A stretch of 64,000 nt of DNA from Undibacter mobilis (GTDB lineage Bacteria; Pseudomonadota; Alphaproteobacteria; Rhizobiales; Xanthobacteraceae), in NCBI RefSeq assembly GCF_003367195.1, contig NZ_QRGO01000001.1, forward strand, positions 1,784,501 to 1,848,500, written 5' to 3'. Below the pieces are notes generated by a model. That model saw nothing but the letters and a program-made list of their open reading frames with translations, was not told the DNA's origin and ran no database searches. The position numbers and the translations under genes were made by a program. Below, piece after piece: positions 45,681-53,607 of this stretch. How positions within the stretch are numbered: the first letter of the stretch is position 1; every line of letters starts with the position of its first letter.

Positions 45681-46697
45681 TCAGTTATCGAAGCCGACCT
45701 TATCAACTAATGCGGCCGCTGCCTTCTTTTGATCGGCAATCTTGGACAAGGGCAGTGCGTCCGGCTTGAGCGTGCCGTAGCCGGCGATGATCGGGTTTAC
45801 CGCGATACCGGCGCGCAGCGGGTACTCGAAATTGACGTCGGCATACATGTGCTGCGCCTTCTCCCCGGCGAGCCATTCGATCAGCTTGAGCGCCTGCGCC
45901 TTGTGCGGCGCGTGCTTGGCGAGCACGACGCCGGAGACGTTCACATGGGTTCCGCCGCCGGCGAAGGTTGGCAGGATCACCTTGGTGGCGTCGGCCCACG
46001 GCTTCTGCTGCGGGTTCTGCGTCATCAGCGCCCAGTAGTAGGTGTTGCCGATGCCGAGATCGCACTTGCCGGCAGCAACGTCGCGCGCGGTCTCGCGGTC
46101 GCCGCCCGACGGTTTCTGCGCCAGATTGGCCTTGAGGCCCTTGAGCCATTCCTCGGCCTTGGCCTCGCCGTGCTTGGCGATATAGGCCGCGATCAGCGCG
46201 TTGTTGTACATGTGCTGGCCGGAGCGGATGCAGATCTTGCCCTTCCACTTCGGGTCGGCGAGCTCTTCGTAAGTGATCGCGGTCTGCTTCACGCGATCGA
46301 CCGAGGCGTAGACGACGCGGGCGCGCATCGAGATCGCATACCAGTGGCCTTCCGGATCGCGGAACTGCGCCGGCACCACCTTGTCGAGTGCGGGCGAGAC
46401 GATGGGCTGGCTGATGCCTGCCTTCACCGCTTCCTCAAGACGGCCGATATCGACGGTGAGCAGCACGTCGGCCGGGCTGTTCTCGCCTTCGGTCTTGATA
46501 CGCTGCTCGAGGCCGGAGCTGGCCGAGATGACATTGACCTTGATGCCGGTGTCGCTGGTGAAAGCGTCGAACAGCGGCTGGATCAGTTTGGTTTCGCGAT
46601 AGCTGTAAACATTGACCTCGCCCTGCGCGAACGCGGGCGATACGGCGCCGGCGACCAGCGCGGCGGCAAGAGAGACGGCATGAATGGGCTTCAACAT
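45681..46697 (-). CDS. Ferric iron ABC transporter binding protein (FbpA/FutA-like)
   Basis: A 338-residue periplasmic Fe(III)-binding protein. A Sec signal (AVSLAAALVAGAVSPAFA) ends near residue 24, followed by GEVNVYSYRETKLIQPLFDAF, the family opening. The paired tyrosines that typically ligate iron are in GIGNTYYWALM. The ATG at 46697 has a strong GGAGGT site. It heads an operon with the permease. An Irr-like site and -10 element lie about 125 bases upstream. Confidence 0.92.
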   Translation of the reverse strand: MLKPIHAVSLAAALVAGAVSPAFAQGEVNVYSYRETKLIQPLFDAFTSDTGIKVNVISASSGLEQRIKTEGENSPADVLLTVDIGRLEEAVKAGISQPIVSPALDKVVPAQFRDPEGHWYAISMRARVVYASVDRVKQTAITYEELADPKWKGKICIRSGQHMYNNALIAAYIAKHGEAKAEEWLKGLKANLAQKPSGGDRETARDVAAGKCDLGIGNTYYWALMTQNPQQKPWADATKVILPTFAGGGTHVNVSGVVLAKHAPHKAQALKLIEWLAGEKAQHMYADVNFEYPLRAGIAVNPIIAGYGTLKPDALPLSKIADQKKAAAALVDKVGFDN

Positions 46698-46811
46698 CGA
46701 TTGACCTCCAAAGGACCCCTGCAGCGCCAACAGAGCGGCGGGTCACAGTCGGGCCTATGTGGCGGTCCGAGGGGACAGCGGTCAACAGAAGTTCTTAAGA
46801 TAAAACAATAG

Positions 46812-46827
46812 TTTAGAACAATTATAG
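46812..46827 (-). promoter_or_regulatory. Possible -10 element overlapping an Irr/ICE-like half site
   Basis: On the minus strand the stretch reads CTATAATTGTTCTAAA: a perfect TATAAT -10 followed by TTCTAAA, one half of an iron-control-element-like inverted repeat (the other half is degenerate). Overlap of a -10 with such a site would fit iron-dependent repression of the binding-protein gene by Irr. No good -35 was found and the distance to the gene (about 115-125 bases) is long. Confidence 0.35.
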
Positions 46828-46949
46828 GGTAGCTTCGGCTTTGCTGCCGATGCGAAGGACTTGCACGGCCAGCAGGAACCCCTTCCGTTAGAACGATTAA
46901 AAACAGGGCTACTCAGGTTGCGACAATCTGCCCTAGGTCCGGCGATTTC

Positions 46950-47708
46950 TCAGCGCGCGATCGGTGCACCAAGCTCCCGCGATGCATCGGCAATTTCGGC
47001 GATCATCTTCTTCAGAATGGCGTCGCCGAACGACTCAAAGTCTCTGGCTTCCATCACGAAACTGCCCGGTCCGCCGGTGACGTTGTCGCGGTAATACTTG
47101 GCAAGTCCGCCGGGCGGATGGGTGTGCTCGGGATTCCACGGCATCGGCTGGTCGCTGAGAATGACGAGGCCGTTGATGACGATGCCCTTGGCGATCGCCT
47201 CGTCGCGGACCTGCCGGACGTCGCGGCCGGAATTGTTGGTGCCGTCGCCGGAGACGTCGATGGTCTGCCGCTCCGAAAAATACGGCGCCTTGGCGAGTTC
47301 GGCCATGGCGACATCGATACCCCCGCTGATCGAGGTGCGGTCGGCGAAAGCGCGCGGCTCTTCGAGCAGCCGGGTGCCGAAAGCGTGCGCCGTCTGCGGG
47401 CCGTCGATCACGGTCCAGCCGATCACGACCTTCTGGTTGGCGGCGCCGGACCATTCGATGAACATGACGGCGATGCGGCCGTTGCGTCCGCCCTTGATCG
47501 CCTCGAGCACTTTCGGATTGGCGATCGCCGCCGCATAGCCGTCGCGTTGCAGCTTGAATTTGTCGCCGGTGACGCTGCGCGACACGTCGGAGGCCAGCAC
47601 CAGCAGCAGGTCGACTTTCTCGGCGGCGCGAGCGGGGACAATGAGGTTTGAAATTGCGAACGCCGCAACAAGCAGAAGCGCGCAACGGAACAGGCGACTC
47701 ATGAGCAC
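46950..47708 (-). CDS. DUF1194 secreted von Willebrand-A-like protein
   Basis: A 252-residue exported protein of the DUF1194 family. A signal peptide (ALLLVAAFAISNLIVPARA) ends near residue 28; then the VWA-like fold with a modified MIDAS start (LLLVLASDVSRSV), later TIDVSGDGTNNSGRD and INGLVILSDQPMPWNPEH. The MIDAS DxSxS reads DVSRS, so metal binding looks possible. Function unknown; stands between the iron operon and the PdhS-like kinase, 53 bases downstream of the latter. Confidence 0.85.
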   Translation of the reverse strand: MLMSRLFRCALLLVAAFAISNLIVPARAAEKVDLLLVLASDVSRSVTGDKFKLQRDGYAAAIANPKVLEAIKGGRNGRIAVMFIEWSGAANQKVVIGWTVIDGPQTAHAFGTRLLEEPRAFADRTSISGGIDVAMAELAKAPYFSERQTIDVSGDGTNNSGRDVRQVRDEAIAKGIVINGLVILSDQPMPWNPEHTHPPGGLAKYYRDNVTGGPGSFVMEARDFESFGDAILKKMIAEIADASRELGAPIAR

Positions 47709-47761
47709 CTTTCCCCGCCGTCTGGGGCGACGGACCGAAAGGCAAGTCTATCAGTCTATTT

Positions 47762-50626
47762 CTATTCCGCCAGCACGCGGGTCGCGGGGAAGGCGACCTC
47801 GACGAGGGTTCCGTCCTCGGGACGGCTGGTGATGCGGAAGCGGGCATGGTTGGCCTCGGCCAGGGCCTTGGTGATGGGCAGGCCGAGTCCGGTGCCGCTC
47901 GCCCCCCACCGCGACGTTGTGGCGAGCTGGCGGAACGGTTCCAGCGCCATCTGCAGTTCCTGCTCGCTCATGCCGGCGCCGGTGTCGCGCACGCGGAGCA
48001 TTGCCTCGTTGTCGTCGTTGACCGCCGTGGACACGATCACCTGGCCGCCAGCGCCGGTAAACTTGATCGAGTTCGACAGGATGTTGAGCGCGATCTGGCG
48101 GACCGAACGCGCGTCCGCCACGATCGGCGGCAGGTTCGGCGATAGCGACGTGCGGATGATGACGCGCTGGCGGTTGGCCTCCTGCTGCAGCATCGCCACG
48201 CATTCCTGGACGATGTCGTTGAGGCTGACGCTGACGAAAGTGAGGTCGAGCTTGCCCGCCTCGATCTTCGACAGATCGAGCAGATCGTTGAGCAGCGAAA
48301 TGACGTGGCCGCCGGCAGCGTGAATATCCTTGAGATATTCCTTGTAGCGCTCGTTGCCGATGGCGCCGAAACGCTCGTCCATCATCACTTCGGAGAAGCC
48401 GAGGATGGCGCTGAGCGGCGTGCGGATCTCGTGGCTGATCTTGGCGAGGAATTCGGATTTTGCGGTGGACGCGCGTTCGGCCTCGCGCCGCGCATTGATG
48501 AGGTCTTCCTCAGTACGTTTCCAGGCGGTGAGGTCGCGCAGCAGCGCGCAATATTTGTCGCCGCCCTCGATGCGCCCCATGGTGACATAAAGCGGCACCA
48601 GCCCGCCGCGCTTGAAGCGGCCGATTGCCTCGCGGCCTGCATCGGGCATGACGCCACGATCGCCTGAAACGCGGTCGAGATAGTCGATCATCGCGCGGCG
48701 GCTTTCCGGCGCGAAAAGATCATCGAGGGAAAGTTCGGTGAAGTCGGCGGCGTCGTAGCCGAACAGCGCCTGCGCGCTGCGGTTGGCGGTGAGCACACGG
48801 CCGGCACGGTCGAGCAGCAGCACGCCGTCGGTCGCGGTATCGAGCACGGCACGCAGTTCGTTGGCTTCGGATTCGAGACGGCGCATTGCCGCTTCGTTCG
48901 GTTTGGCTTCCGCCGCGCCGCCGCCGGTCTGGATCATCAGCACCAGCGCCGACTCCTGACCCCACGGCACGCTGAACAGGCGCCCCTTCACCGGCTTCTG
49001 CTGGCCGTTGACGGTGGCGATGTTGAGCGACTTTGCGCCATGGCCACCGCCACTTTCGTCGCCATTGGCTGGCTCGATGAACAGGCTGTCGAGGCCGCCG
49101 GCTTCATTGAGTGTGGCAAGGCTGTCGTAACCGGTCCAGTCGAGGAAGGCGCGGTTGGCATAGAGCAGGTTGTTGAGGCGATAGACCAGAATGCCGAGCG
49201 GCAGCCGCTCGAGAATGGCGCGGCCGTCGTCGGTTGCCGACACGCGCGACGGCGCGGTCGGTGCCGGCTGCGGCACGATGAGCGGCTCCTCGCCGAAATC
49301 CGGCGCTTCGTCCGTGGGCAGCGGAGGTTTTGCGCCGCCGCCTTTGAGCCGGGCGTTCAGTTCGCGGGCCAGTTCTTCGAAATTGCTGTGCTCGCTGGCC
49401 GTGAGCGCCGGCTTGTCTGCGGTGGTTGGCGGCTCGGCGACCGGCACAATCGGCGGCGCGGGCGGCTGCGGTTCGGCGGCCGGACGGAAGGCGAGCACAT
49501 TAGCTGACGGTGGCTCTGCCGGCTTCGGTGCGGGCACGGCGGCAATGGTGTCGATGTCGCGCAAGCCGGCGCGGCAGATGCCAAAGCCGCGAAAGCCGGT
49601 GAAGCGACGATCGCGGTCGAAGGTTGGCAGGCCGGACATCTCGATGGCGACACGTTCGTGCGAACCGTCCATCGGCCATTCGACGACAATGCCGCTCCAG
49701 GTCTCGCGGGCCGCCAGCGCCCGCGCGATGCGGCTATCGGTGTCGATGTTCAAGGCCTGCGCGATTTCCGGCCACGAGCGCAGCAGCACAGAAGCCGTTT
49801 CCGGGCCGAGCAGGCGGGCGAAGTTTTCCATCCCCTGCGTGAAATGCGTTGCCGCATCCATCTGCCAGACAAAGCGATAAGGCTGCGGCCGTGGCGTCTC
49901 GGCGACAAGCTTCGGCGCCACCGGGGCTGGCATCGCCACGACATCGTTTGTCGGCGGCGGCTGCAGCACGGGCTTGGGTTCGGTGAATTGCAGCAGCAGC
50001 GCGATCGTCTGTCCGGCGCCGAGCTTGCGCATGACGGCGTAGCCGAGCGGGAAGTCACCTTCGGCGCGGCCGTTGCGGCTGGCGTCGCGTGCCAGCCGGT
50101 CGAGGCCGAGCGCCGCGATGTCGCGCTTGTCGGCGATGCGCTGGCGCGCCGGCATATTGGCGTCGATGAGTTCACCGTCGGCTGAGAACACCGCGGCCGG
50201 CCGCTCGACATCGGCAATCAGGCGATGCGCGCGCTCCGGCAGGCTCAAGTCGCGGGCCACGCGTTCGGTCGAGACGACGAGGACGGCCGTGGTCCGATCG
50301 GGCAGGGTGAAGCGCGAGCAGAAGCAGGTCAGGGCACTGCCCAGCGGCGCGCCGAAACCACGCAGCCGCTCGAGGCGCTTGGTGCCGCCGCCCGGCAACG
50401 TACCGGCGAGGCGCTTGATCTGCGTCGCGGCGGGATGGTCGGCGTCGAAGGCGCGCTGCGCGAGCGCTGAGGAACTTGCCCCGTCGAAAATCGCTGCGGC
50501 GGGCCCGTTGGCCCAGAGCACGCGAGTACCGTCCTCACGCCACAGCCACACCGGCACAGGAGCGAGCGCGTAATCGGCCAGACGAGGATCGTCGAGCCAG
50601 AGGTGTTGGTCGTTCGTCCCGCTCAT
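47762..50626 (-). CDS. PAS-containing sensor histidine kinase (PdhS/DivJ-PleC-like)
   Basis: A 954-residue kinase without clear membrane segments. The N-terminal ~450 residues carry divergent PAS-like parts and Pro/Ala linkers; a PAS near 505-560 (RLNNLLYANRAFLDWTGY) and another near 625-740 (VLLLDRAGRVLTANRSAQAL) precede the kinase core. The H-box is KISHEIRTPLSAILGFSEVM (about 735-755), followed by N-box (ALNILSNSIKFTG), G1 (VRDTGAGMSE) and G2 (GTGLGLPITKALAEANHA). This core closely resembles PdhS and PleC, alphaproteobacterial cell-cycle kinases. ATG 50626 gives the likely start (MSGTNDQHLWLDD). Assignment to PdhS itself is probable, not certain. Confidence 0.8.
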   Translation of the reverse strand: MSGTNDQHLWLDDPRLADYALAPVPVWLWREDGTRVLWANGPAAAIFDGASSSALAQRAFDADHPAATQIKRLAGTLPGGGTKRLERLRGFGAPLGSALTCFCSRFTLPDRTTAVLVVSTERVARDLSLPERAHRLIADVERPAAVFSADGELIDANMPARQRIADKRDIAALGLDRLARDASRNGRAEGDFPLGYAVMRKLGAGQTIALLLQFTEPKPVLQPPPTNDVVAMPAPVAPKLVAETPRPQPYRFVWQMDAATHFTQGMENFARLLGPETASVLLRSWPEIAQALNIDTDSRIARALAARETWSGIVVEWPMDGSHERVAIEMSGLPTFDRDRRFTGFRGFGICRAGLRDIDTIAAVPAPKPAEPPSANVLAFRPAAEPQPPAPPIVPVAEPPTTADKPALTASEHSNFEELARELNARLKGGGAKPPLPTDEAPDFGEEPLIVPQPAPTAPSRVSATDDGRAILERLPLGILVYRLNNLLYANRAFLDWTGYDSLATLNEAGGLDSLFIEPANGDESGGGHGAKSLNIATVNGQQKPVKGRLFSVPWGQESALVLMIQTGGGAAEAKPNEAAMRRLESEANELRAVLDTATDGVLLLDRAGRVLTANRSAQALFGYDAADFTELSLDDLFAPESRRAMIDYLDRVSGDRGVMPDAGREAIGRFKRGGLVPLYVTMGRIEGGDKYCALLRDLTAWKRTEEDLINARREAERASTAKSEFLAKISHEIRTPLSAILGFSEVMMDERFGAIGNERYKEYLKDIHAAGGHVISLLNDLLDLSKIEAGKLDLTFVSVSLNDIVQECVAMLQQEANRQRVIIRTSLSPNLPPIVADARSVRQIALNILSNSIKFTGAGGQVIVSTAVNDDNEAMLRVRDTGAGMSEQELQMALEPFRQLATTSRWGASGTGLGLPITKALAEANHARFRITSRPEDGTLVEVAFPATRVLAE

Positions 50627-50854
50627 TGCATTTCGCAGAAAAGCCGCAACCGTTACGGCTAACAAAGCATTAATAAGCCTGCGGCCATCCGCCGTCCACG
50701 ATCCGCGCCCTACCGCCCCCGCTCATAGAGGGGTAACCTTAATTGCTGCATTTGGCGGCGCCGAGCGGGGGGCGGCCGTCACACATCCGCTCGCACAAGC
50801 GGGCTATAAAAGGGCCGGCCGGTTCAGGTTCGGCAATTTCGGAAGGAGCTGACT

Positions 50855-51214
50855 ATGGCGCAGGATCCAAAATTCGAAATCCCCGCAGAGATGCGAGAAT
50901 TCGCGGAAAAGAGCGTCGAGCAGGCGAAGGTCGCCTTCGACAGTTTCATCGCGGCCAGCAAACATGCGGTCGGCACCGCGGAAACCCAGGCCAAGACCTT
51001 GCAGAGTGGCGTGCGTGAAGCCGGCCAGCTCGCCATGGGCTTTGCCGAGCGCAACCTCACGGCGTCCTTCGATTTCGCCCAGCGCCTGCTGCGCGCCAAG
51101 GACCCGAAGGAAGTCACCGAGCTGCAGATCGACTACGTCAAAGCGCAGATCGCGGCCCTGTCGGAACAGGCCAAAGCCCTATCCGAGCACGCCGGCAAGA
51201 TGACGCCGAAGTAG
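50855..51214 (+). CDS. Phasin (polyhydroxyalkanoate granule protein), first copy
   Basis: A 119-residue Phasin_2-type protein that coats polyhydroxyalkanoate granules. It opens FEIPAEMREFAEKSVEQAK and continues as an amphipathic helical protein with FDFAQRLLRAKDPKEVTELQ and SEQAKALSEHAGKM, the standard family landmarks. GGAGCTGACT precedes the ATG. It is followed 300 bases later by a second, diverged phasin in the same orientation. Confidence 0.93.
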   Translation: MAQDPKFEIPAEMREFAEKSVEQAKVAFDSFIAASKHAVGTAETQAKTLQSGVREAGQLAMGFAERNLTASFDFAQRLLRAKDPKEVTELQIDYVKAQIAALSEQAKALSEHAGKMTPK

Positions 51215-51349
51215 CATCGGCCGGCGCCGCCAGCAGCTCACGCGGCCTAGCCCCAGCGCTTGGCCGGATACGCGGTTTGCTGCCGGCGATAAAATTGAAA
51301 TGATTGCAGTGGCTTACGCTGGCCGCGACGGCGCTTTGCGGCGTTATGT

Positions 51350-51377
51350 TGCATTGCAATATTTTTGTTGCAATGCA
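51350..51377. promoter_or_regulatory. Inverted repeat upstream of the second phasin gene
   Basis: A perfect 10-base inverted repeat, TGCATTGCAA (51350-51359) and TTGCAATGCA (51368-51377), separated by the 8-base AT-rich spacer TATTTTTG. It lies about 140 bases before the second phasin start. TGC/GCA-type palindromes are bound by PhaR, the phasin repressor of several alphaproteobacteria, so an operator is a reasonable inference. A weaker TTGCTGCA is at 50743-50750 before the first phasin. Confidence 0.55.
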
Positions 51378-51514
51378 CGCGACATGGTTTATACTTTTGG
51401 CCAGTGACCTCCAGCGCCCTTGGGCGCGGATGGAAGAGAGGCGCGGGCCGCATCGAGCCAGGGGACGGCTGCTCCGCGCCGCCGGAAAAACGTCCTCGCC
51501 AAAGGATGACGACC

Positions 51515-51988
51515 ATGACCGAAGAAACCTACACGCCGAAAGTCGTCGCGATGAACACGGACGCGATGTTCCAGATGCCGAAATTCGAAGTGCCGACGAT
51601 GGAAGTGCCGCCGGCATTCCGTGAATTCGCCGAGAAGGGCATTGCCCAGGCGAAAGACGGCTACGACAAGATGAAGGCCAACGCCGAGAAGGCGACCGAA
51701 ACGCTCGAGACGACCTATTCGATCGCCTCGAAAGGCTGCGCCGATTACGGCCTCAAGCTGATCGAAACCGCCCGCGCCAACAGCAATGCCGCCTACGATC
51801 TGATGGCGGAACTGATGGGCGCGAAGTCCTACTCCGATTTCGTCGGGCTTTCGACCGCCTACATGCGAAACCGCTTTGATGCGTTCAATGCCCAGGCCAA
51901 GGAGCTCTCCGAGCACGCTCAGAAGGTCGCGACCGAGACCGCCGAGCCGATCAAGGAAAGCTTCGCCAAGTTCAGCAAGGCCGCCTGA
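51515..51988 (+). CDS. Phasin, second copy
   Basis: A 157-residue phasin. The core reads PPAFREFAEKGIAQAKDGYDKMKANAEKATE, then FVGLSTAYMRNRFDAFNAQAKELSEHAQKVA, all helical. It has a longer, Met-rich N-terminus (MNTDAMFQMPKFEVPTME) than the first copy. I prefer the ATG at 51515, with AAAGGA eight bases upstream, over 51506, which has no spacing to that site. A strong terminator follows. The two copies probably arose by old duplication. Confidence 0.93.
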   Translation: MTEETYTPKVVAMNTDAMFQMPKFEVPTMEVPPAFREFAEKGIAQAKDGYDKMKANAEKATETLETTYSIASKGCADYGLKLIETARANSNAAYDLMAELMGAKSYSDFVGLSTAYMRNRFDAFNAQAKELSEHAQKVATETAEPIKESFAKFSKAA

Positions 51989-52022
51989 TCGGCCTGACGC
52001 GAACCTCACCATCGAGTTCTGA

Positions 52023-52052
52023 GGCCCGGGCCGAATGCCCGGGCCTTTTTTT
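52023..52052 (+). terminator. Rho-independent terminator after the second phasin
   Basis: A perfect 9-base-pair stem, GGCCCGGGC (52023-52031) and GCCCGGGCC (52037-52045), with a 5-base loop and a run of seven T. It lies about 35 bases after the phasin stop. Confidence 0.93.
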
Positions 52053-52229
52053 GGCGTCCAGGCTTTGCCGGCGCCTAGCGGCCGGCAAATCGGCGCCGGC
52101 CGGGGCGGCCAAACCGCTTGCCAAAGACGGGTGCGGCTCTTAGGTTCGCGCCGCGCGCGGGGCCCTTTGCGGCCCCGCAGCCCGTGAGGCCCAAGGGCGG
52201 TCGTTGCCCGGTCGTCACGTCATCCTTAT

Positions 52230-52306
52230 GCAGGCGTAGCTCAGTTGGTTAGAGCGCCGGTCTGTGGAACCGGAGGTCGGTGGTTCAAGTCCACCCGCCT
52301 GTACCA
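52230..52306 (+). tRNA. tRNA-His (anticodon GTG), without encoded G-1
   Basis: A complete cloverleaf. The acceptor stem GCAGGCG (52230-52236) pairs with CGCCTGT (52296-52302) with one terminal G-T wobble; the discriminator is A and CCA is encoded. The anticodon loop CTGTGGA gives GTG. The base before the stem is T and position 73 is A, so the G-1:C73 pair normal for bacterial tRNA-His is absent, as known for alphaproteobacteria. Confidence 0.97.
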
Positions 52307-52357
52307 CCCTGCGAAGAGCATGCAGACCATCTGACTGCCAAGAGGAAGTCTGCGCCG

Positions 52358-53554
52358 GTGTTCTTCACGCTCCTGTTTCCCTATTTCCTCGGCAATTTCT
52401 ATCGGCCGTTCCTGGCCGTAGTGGCGGGCGACCTGTCGCGCGATCTCGGCCTCGATTCCGCTGGCCTCGCCAGTCTGCAGGCCACCTTCCTGCTCGCCTT
52501 TGCCTTGACCCAGGTGCCGGTCGCGCTGTCGCTCGATCGCTTCGGCCCGCGCCGAATCCTGATTCTGGGCTTGTGCGCGGCCGTGGCCGGCAGTGTTCTG
52601 CTCAGTGCTGCGGGCCAGCCGTGGCACGCGTTGACGGCGATGGCGCTGCTTGGCGCCGGCTTCTCGCCGGTGATGATGGCCGGATTTTATGTCATCGGCC
52701 GCGTCTATGCGCCCGAACGGTTTGCAACCTTGTCGTCCTTGCTGTTCGGGTTGGGCACGCTCGGCGACCCGGTCAGCGGCGCACCTTTGGCGCTGGCGGT
52801 TGGCGTCTTCGGCTGGCGCGTCACGATGCTCGGCATGGCGGGCATCACGGTCCTGAGTCTGGTGCTGATCGCTATCGTGCTGCGCGATCCGCCGCGTGTT
52901 GAAGCGCCGGGCGGAAAAATTTCGGCGCTGGCGGCGACACGGCAGATCTTCGCCATCCGGGCGTTGTGGCCGATCATCCCGCTCGCCTTTGTCAGTTACG
53001 CGGTGGTGGCCGCGGTGCGCGGACTATGGATCGCGCCCTATCTCGCCCAGGTTCACCACTTCGGCCCCTATGCCGTCGGCCTCAGCGCCACCGCGATGGG
53101 GCTGGCGTTGGCGCTCGGCGGAATTTTCTACGCACCGATGAATCGCTATCTGGGCGACGCCAAGATCACGGTGGCGGCCGGCATTGCCGTTACGGTGGTG
53201 GCGTGGCTGGTGCTGGGCCAGTTCGGCGCGGGATCTGACGGTCTCGCGCTCGGACTTCTGTTCGTCGCAGCCGGTTTCGGCGCGAGCTTCGCGATCCTGC
53301 TTGCTCATTCGCGCGCCTTTCTGCCGACGCATGTGCTGGGGCAGGGCGTGACGATGATGAACCTCTTGTTCTTCGGCGGCGCCGGTCTGGGACAATGGCT
53401 GTCCGGCCGTTACGTGAAAGCGGCTGAGATCGCGGCCGTCGCTCCCGATTTGCTGTACGGCCGGCTGTTCACGGCATTCGGTGTGGTGCTGGCCGTCGCG
53501 CTCGGCATTTATCTGTTATCGCCGCGCGAGCGCTCGGCGTCACCGGCGCAATAA
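52358..53554 (+). CDS. Major facilitator superfamily transporter
   Basis: A 398-residue MFS permease with about twelve membrane segments. The start region (LLFPYFLGNFYRPFLAVVAGDLSRDLGL) and the loop 2-3 motif (LDRFGPRRILILG) are typical. The open frame extends upstream through the tRNA-His gene, which cannot be coding; the GTG at 52358, with AGAGGAAG nine to ten bases upstream, gives a normal start. Substrate unknown. A hairpin terminator follows directly. Confidence 0.88.
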   Translation: MFFTLLFPYFLGNFYRPFLAVVAGDLSRDLGLDSAGLASLQATFLLAFALTQVPVALSLDRFGPRRILILGLCAAVAGSVLLSAAGQPWHALTAMALLGAGFSPVMMAGFYVIGRVYAPERFATLSSLLFGLGTLGDPVSGAPLALAVGVFGWRVTMLGMAGITVLSLVLIAIVLRDPPRVEAPGGKISALAATRQIFAIRALWPIIPLAFVSYAVVAAVRGLWIAPYLAQVHHFGPYAVGLSATAMGLALALGGIFYAPMNRYLGDAKITVAAGIAVTVVAWLVLGQFGAGSDGLALGLLFVAAGFGASFAILLAHSRAFLPTHVLGQGVTMMNLLFFGGAGLGQWLSGRYVKAAEIAAVAPDLLYGRLFTAFGVVLAVALGIYLLSPRERSASPAQ

Positions 53555-53585
53555 AAAACGCCGGCGATGTTTCGCCGGCGTTTTC
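53553..53585. terminator. Bidirectional hairpin terminator between MFS and L,D-transpeptidase genes
   Basis: AAAACGCCGGCGA (53555-53567) and TCGCCGGCGTTTT (53572-53584) form a 13-base-pair stem with a TGTT loop; the A-run on the left and T-run on the right let it end transcription from both sides. The flanking genes converge on it. Confidence 0.93.
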
Positions 53586-53607
53586 ATTCTCGTCATTTGA
53601 TCGGTCG

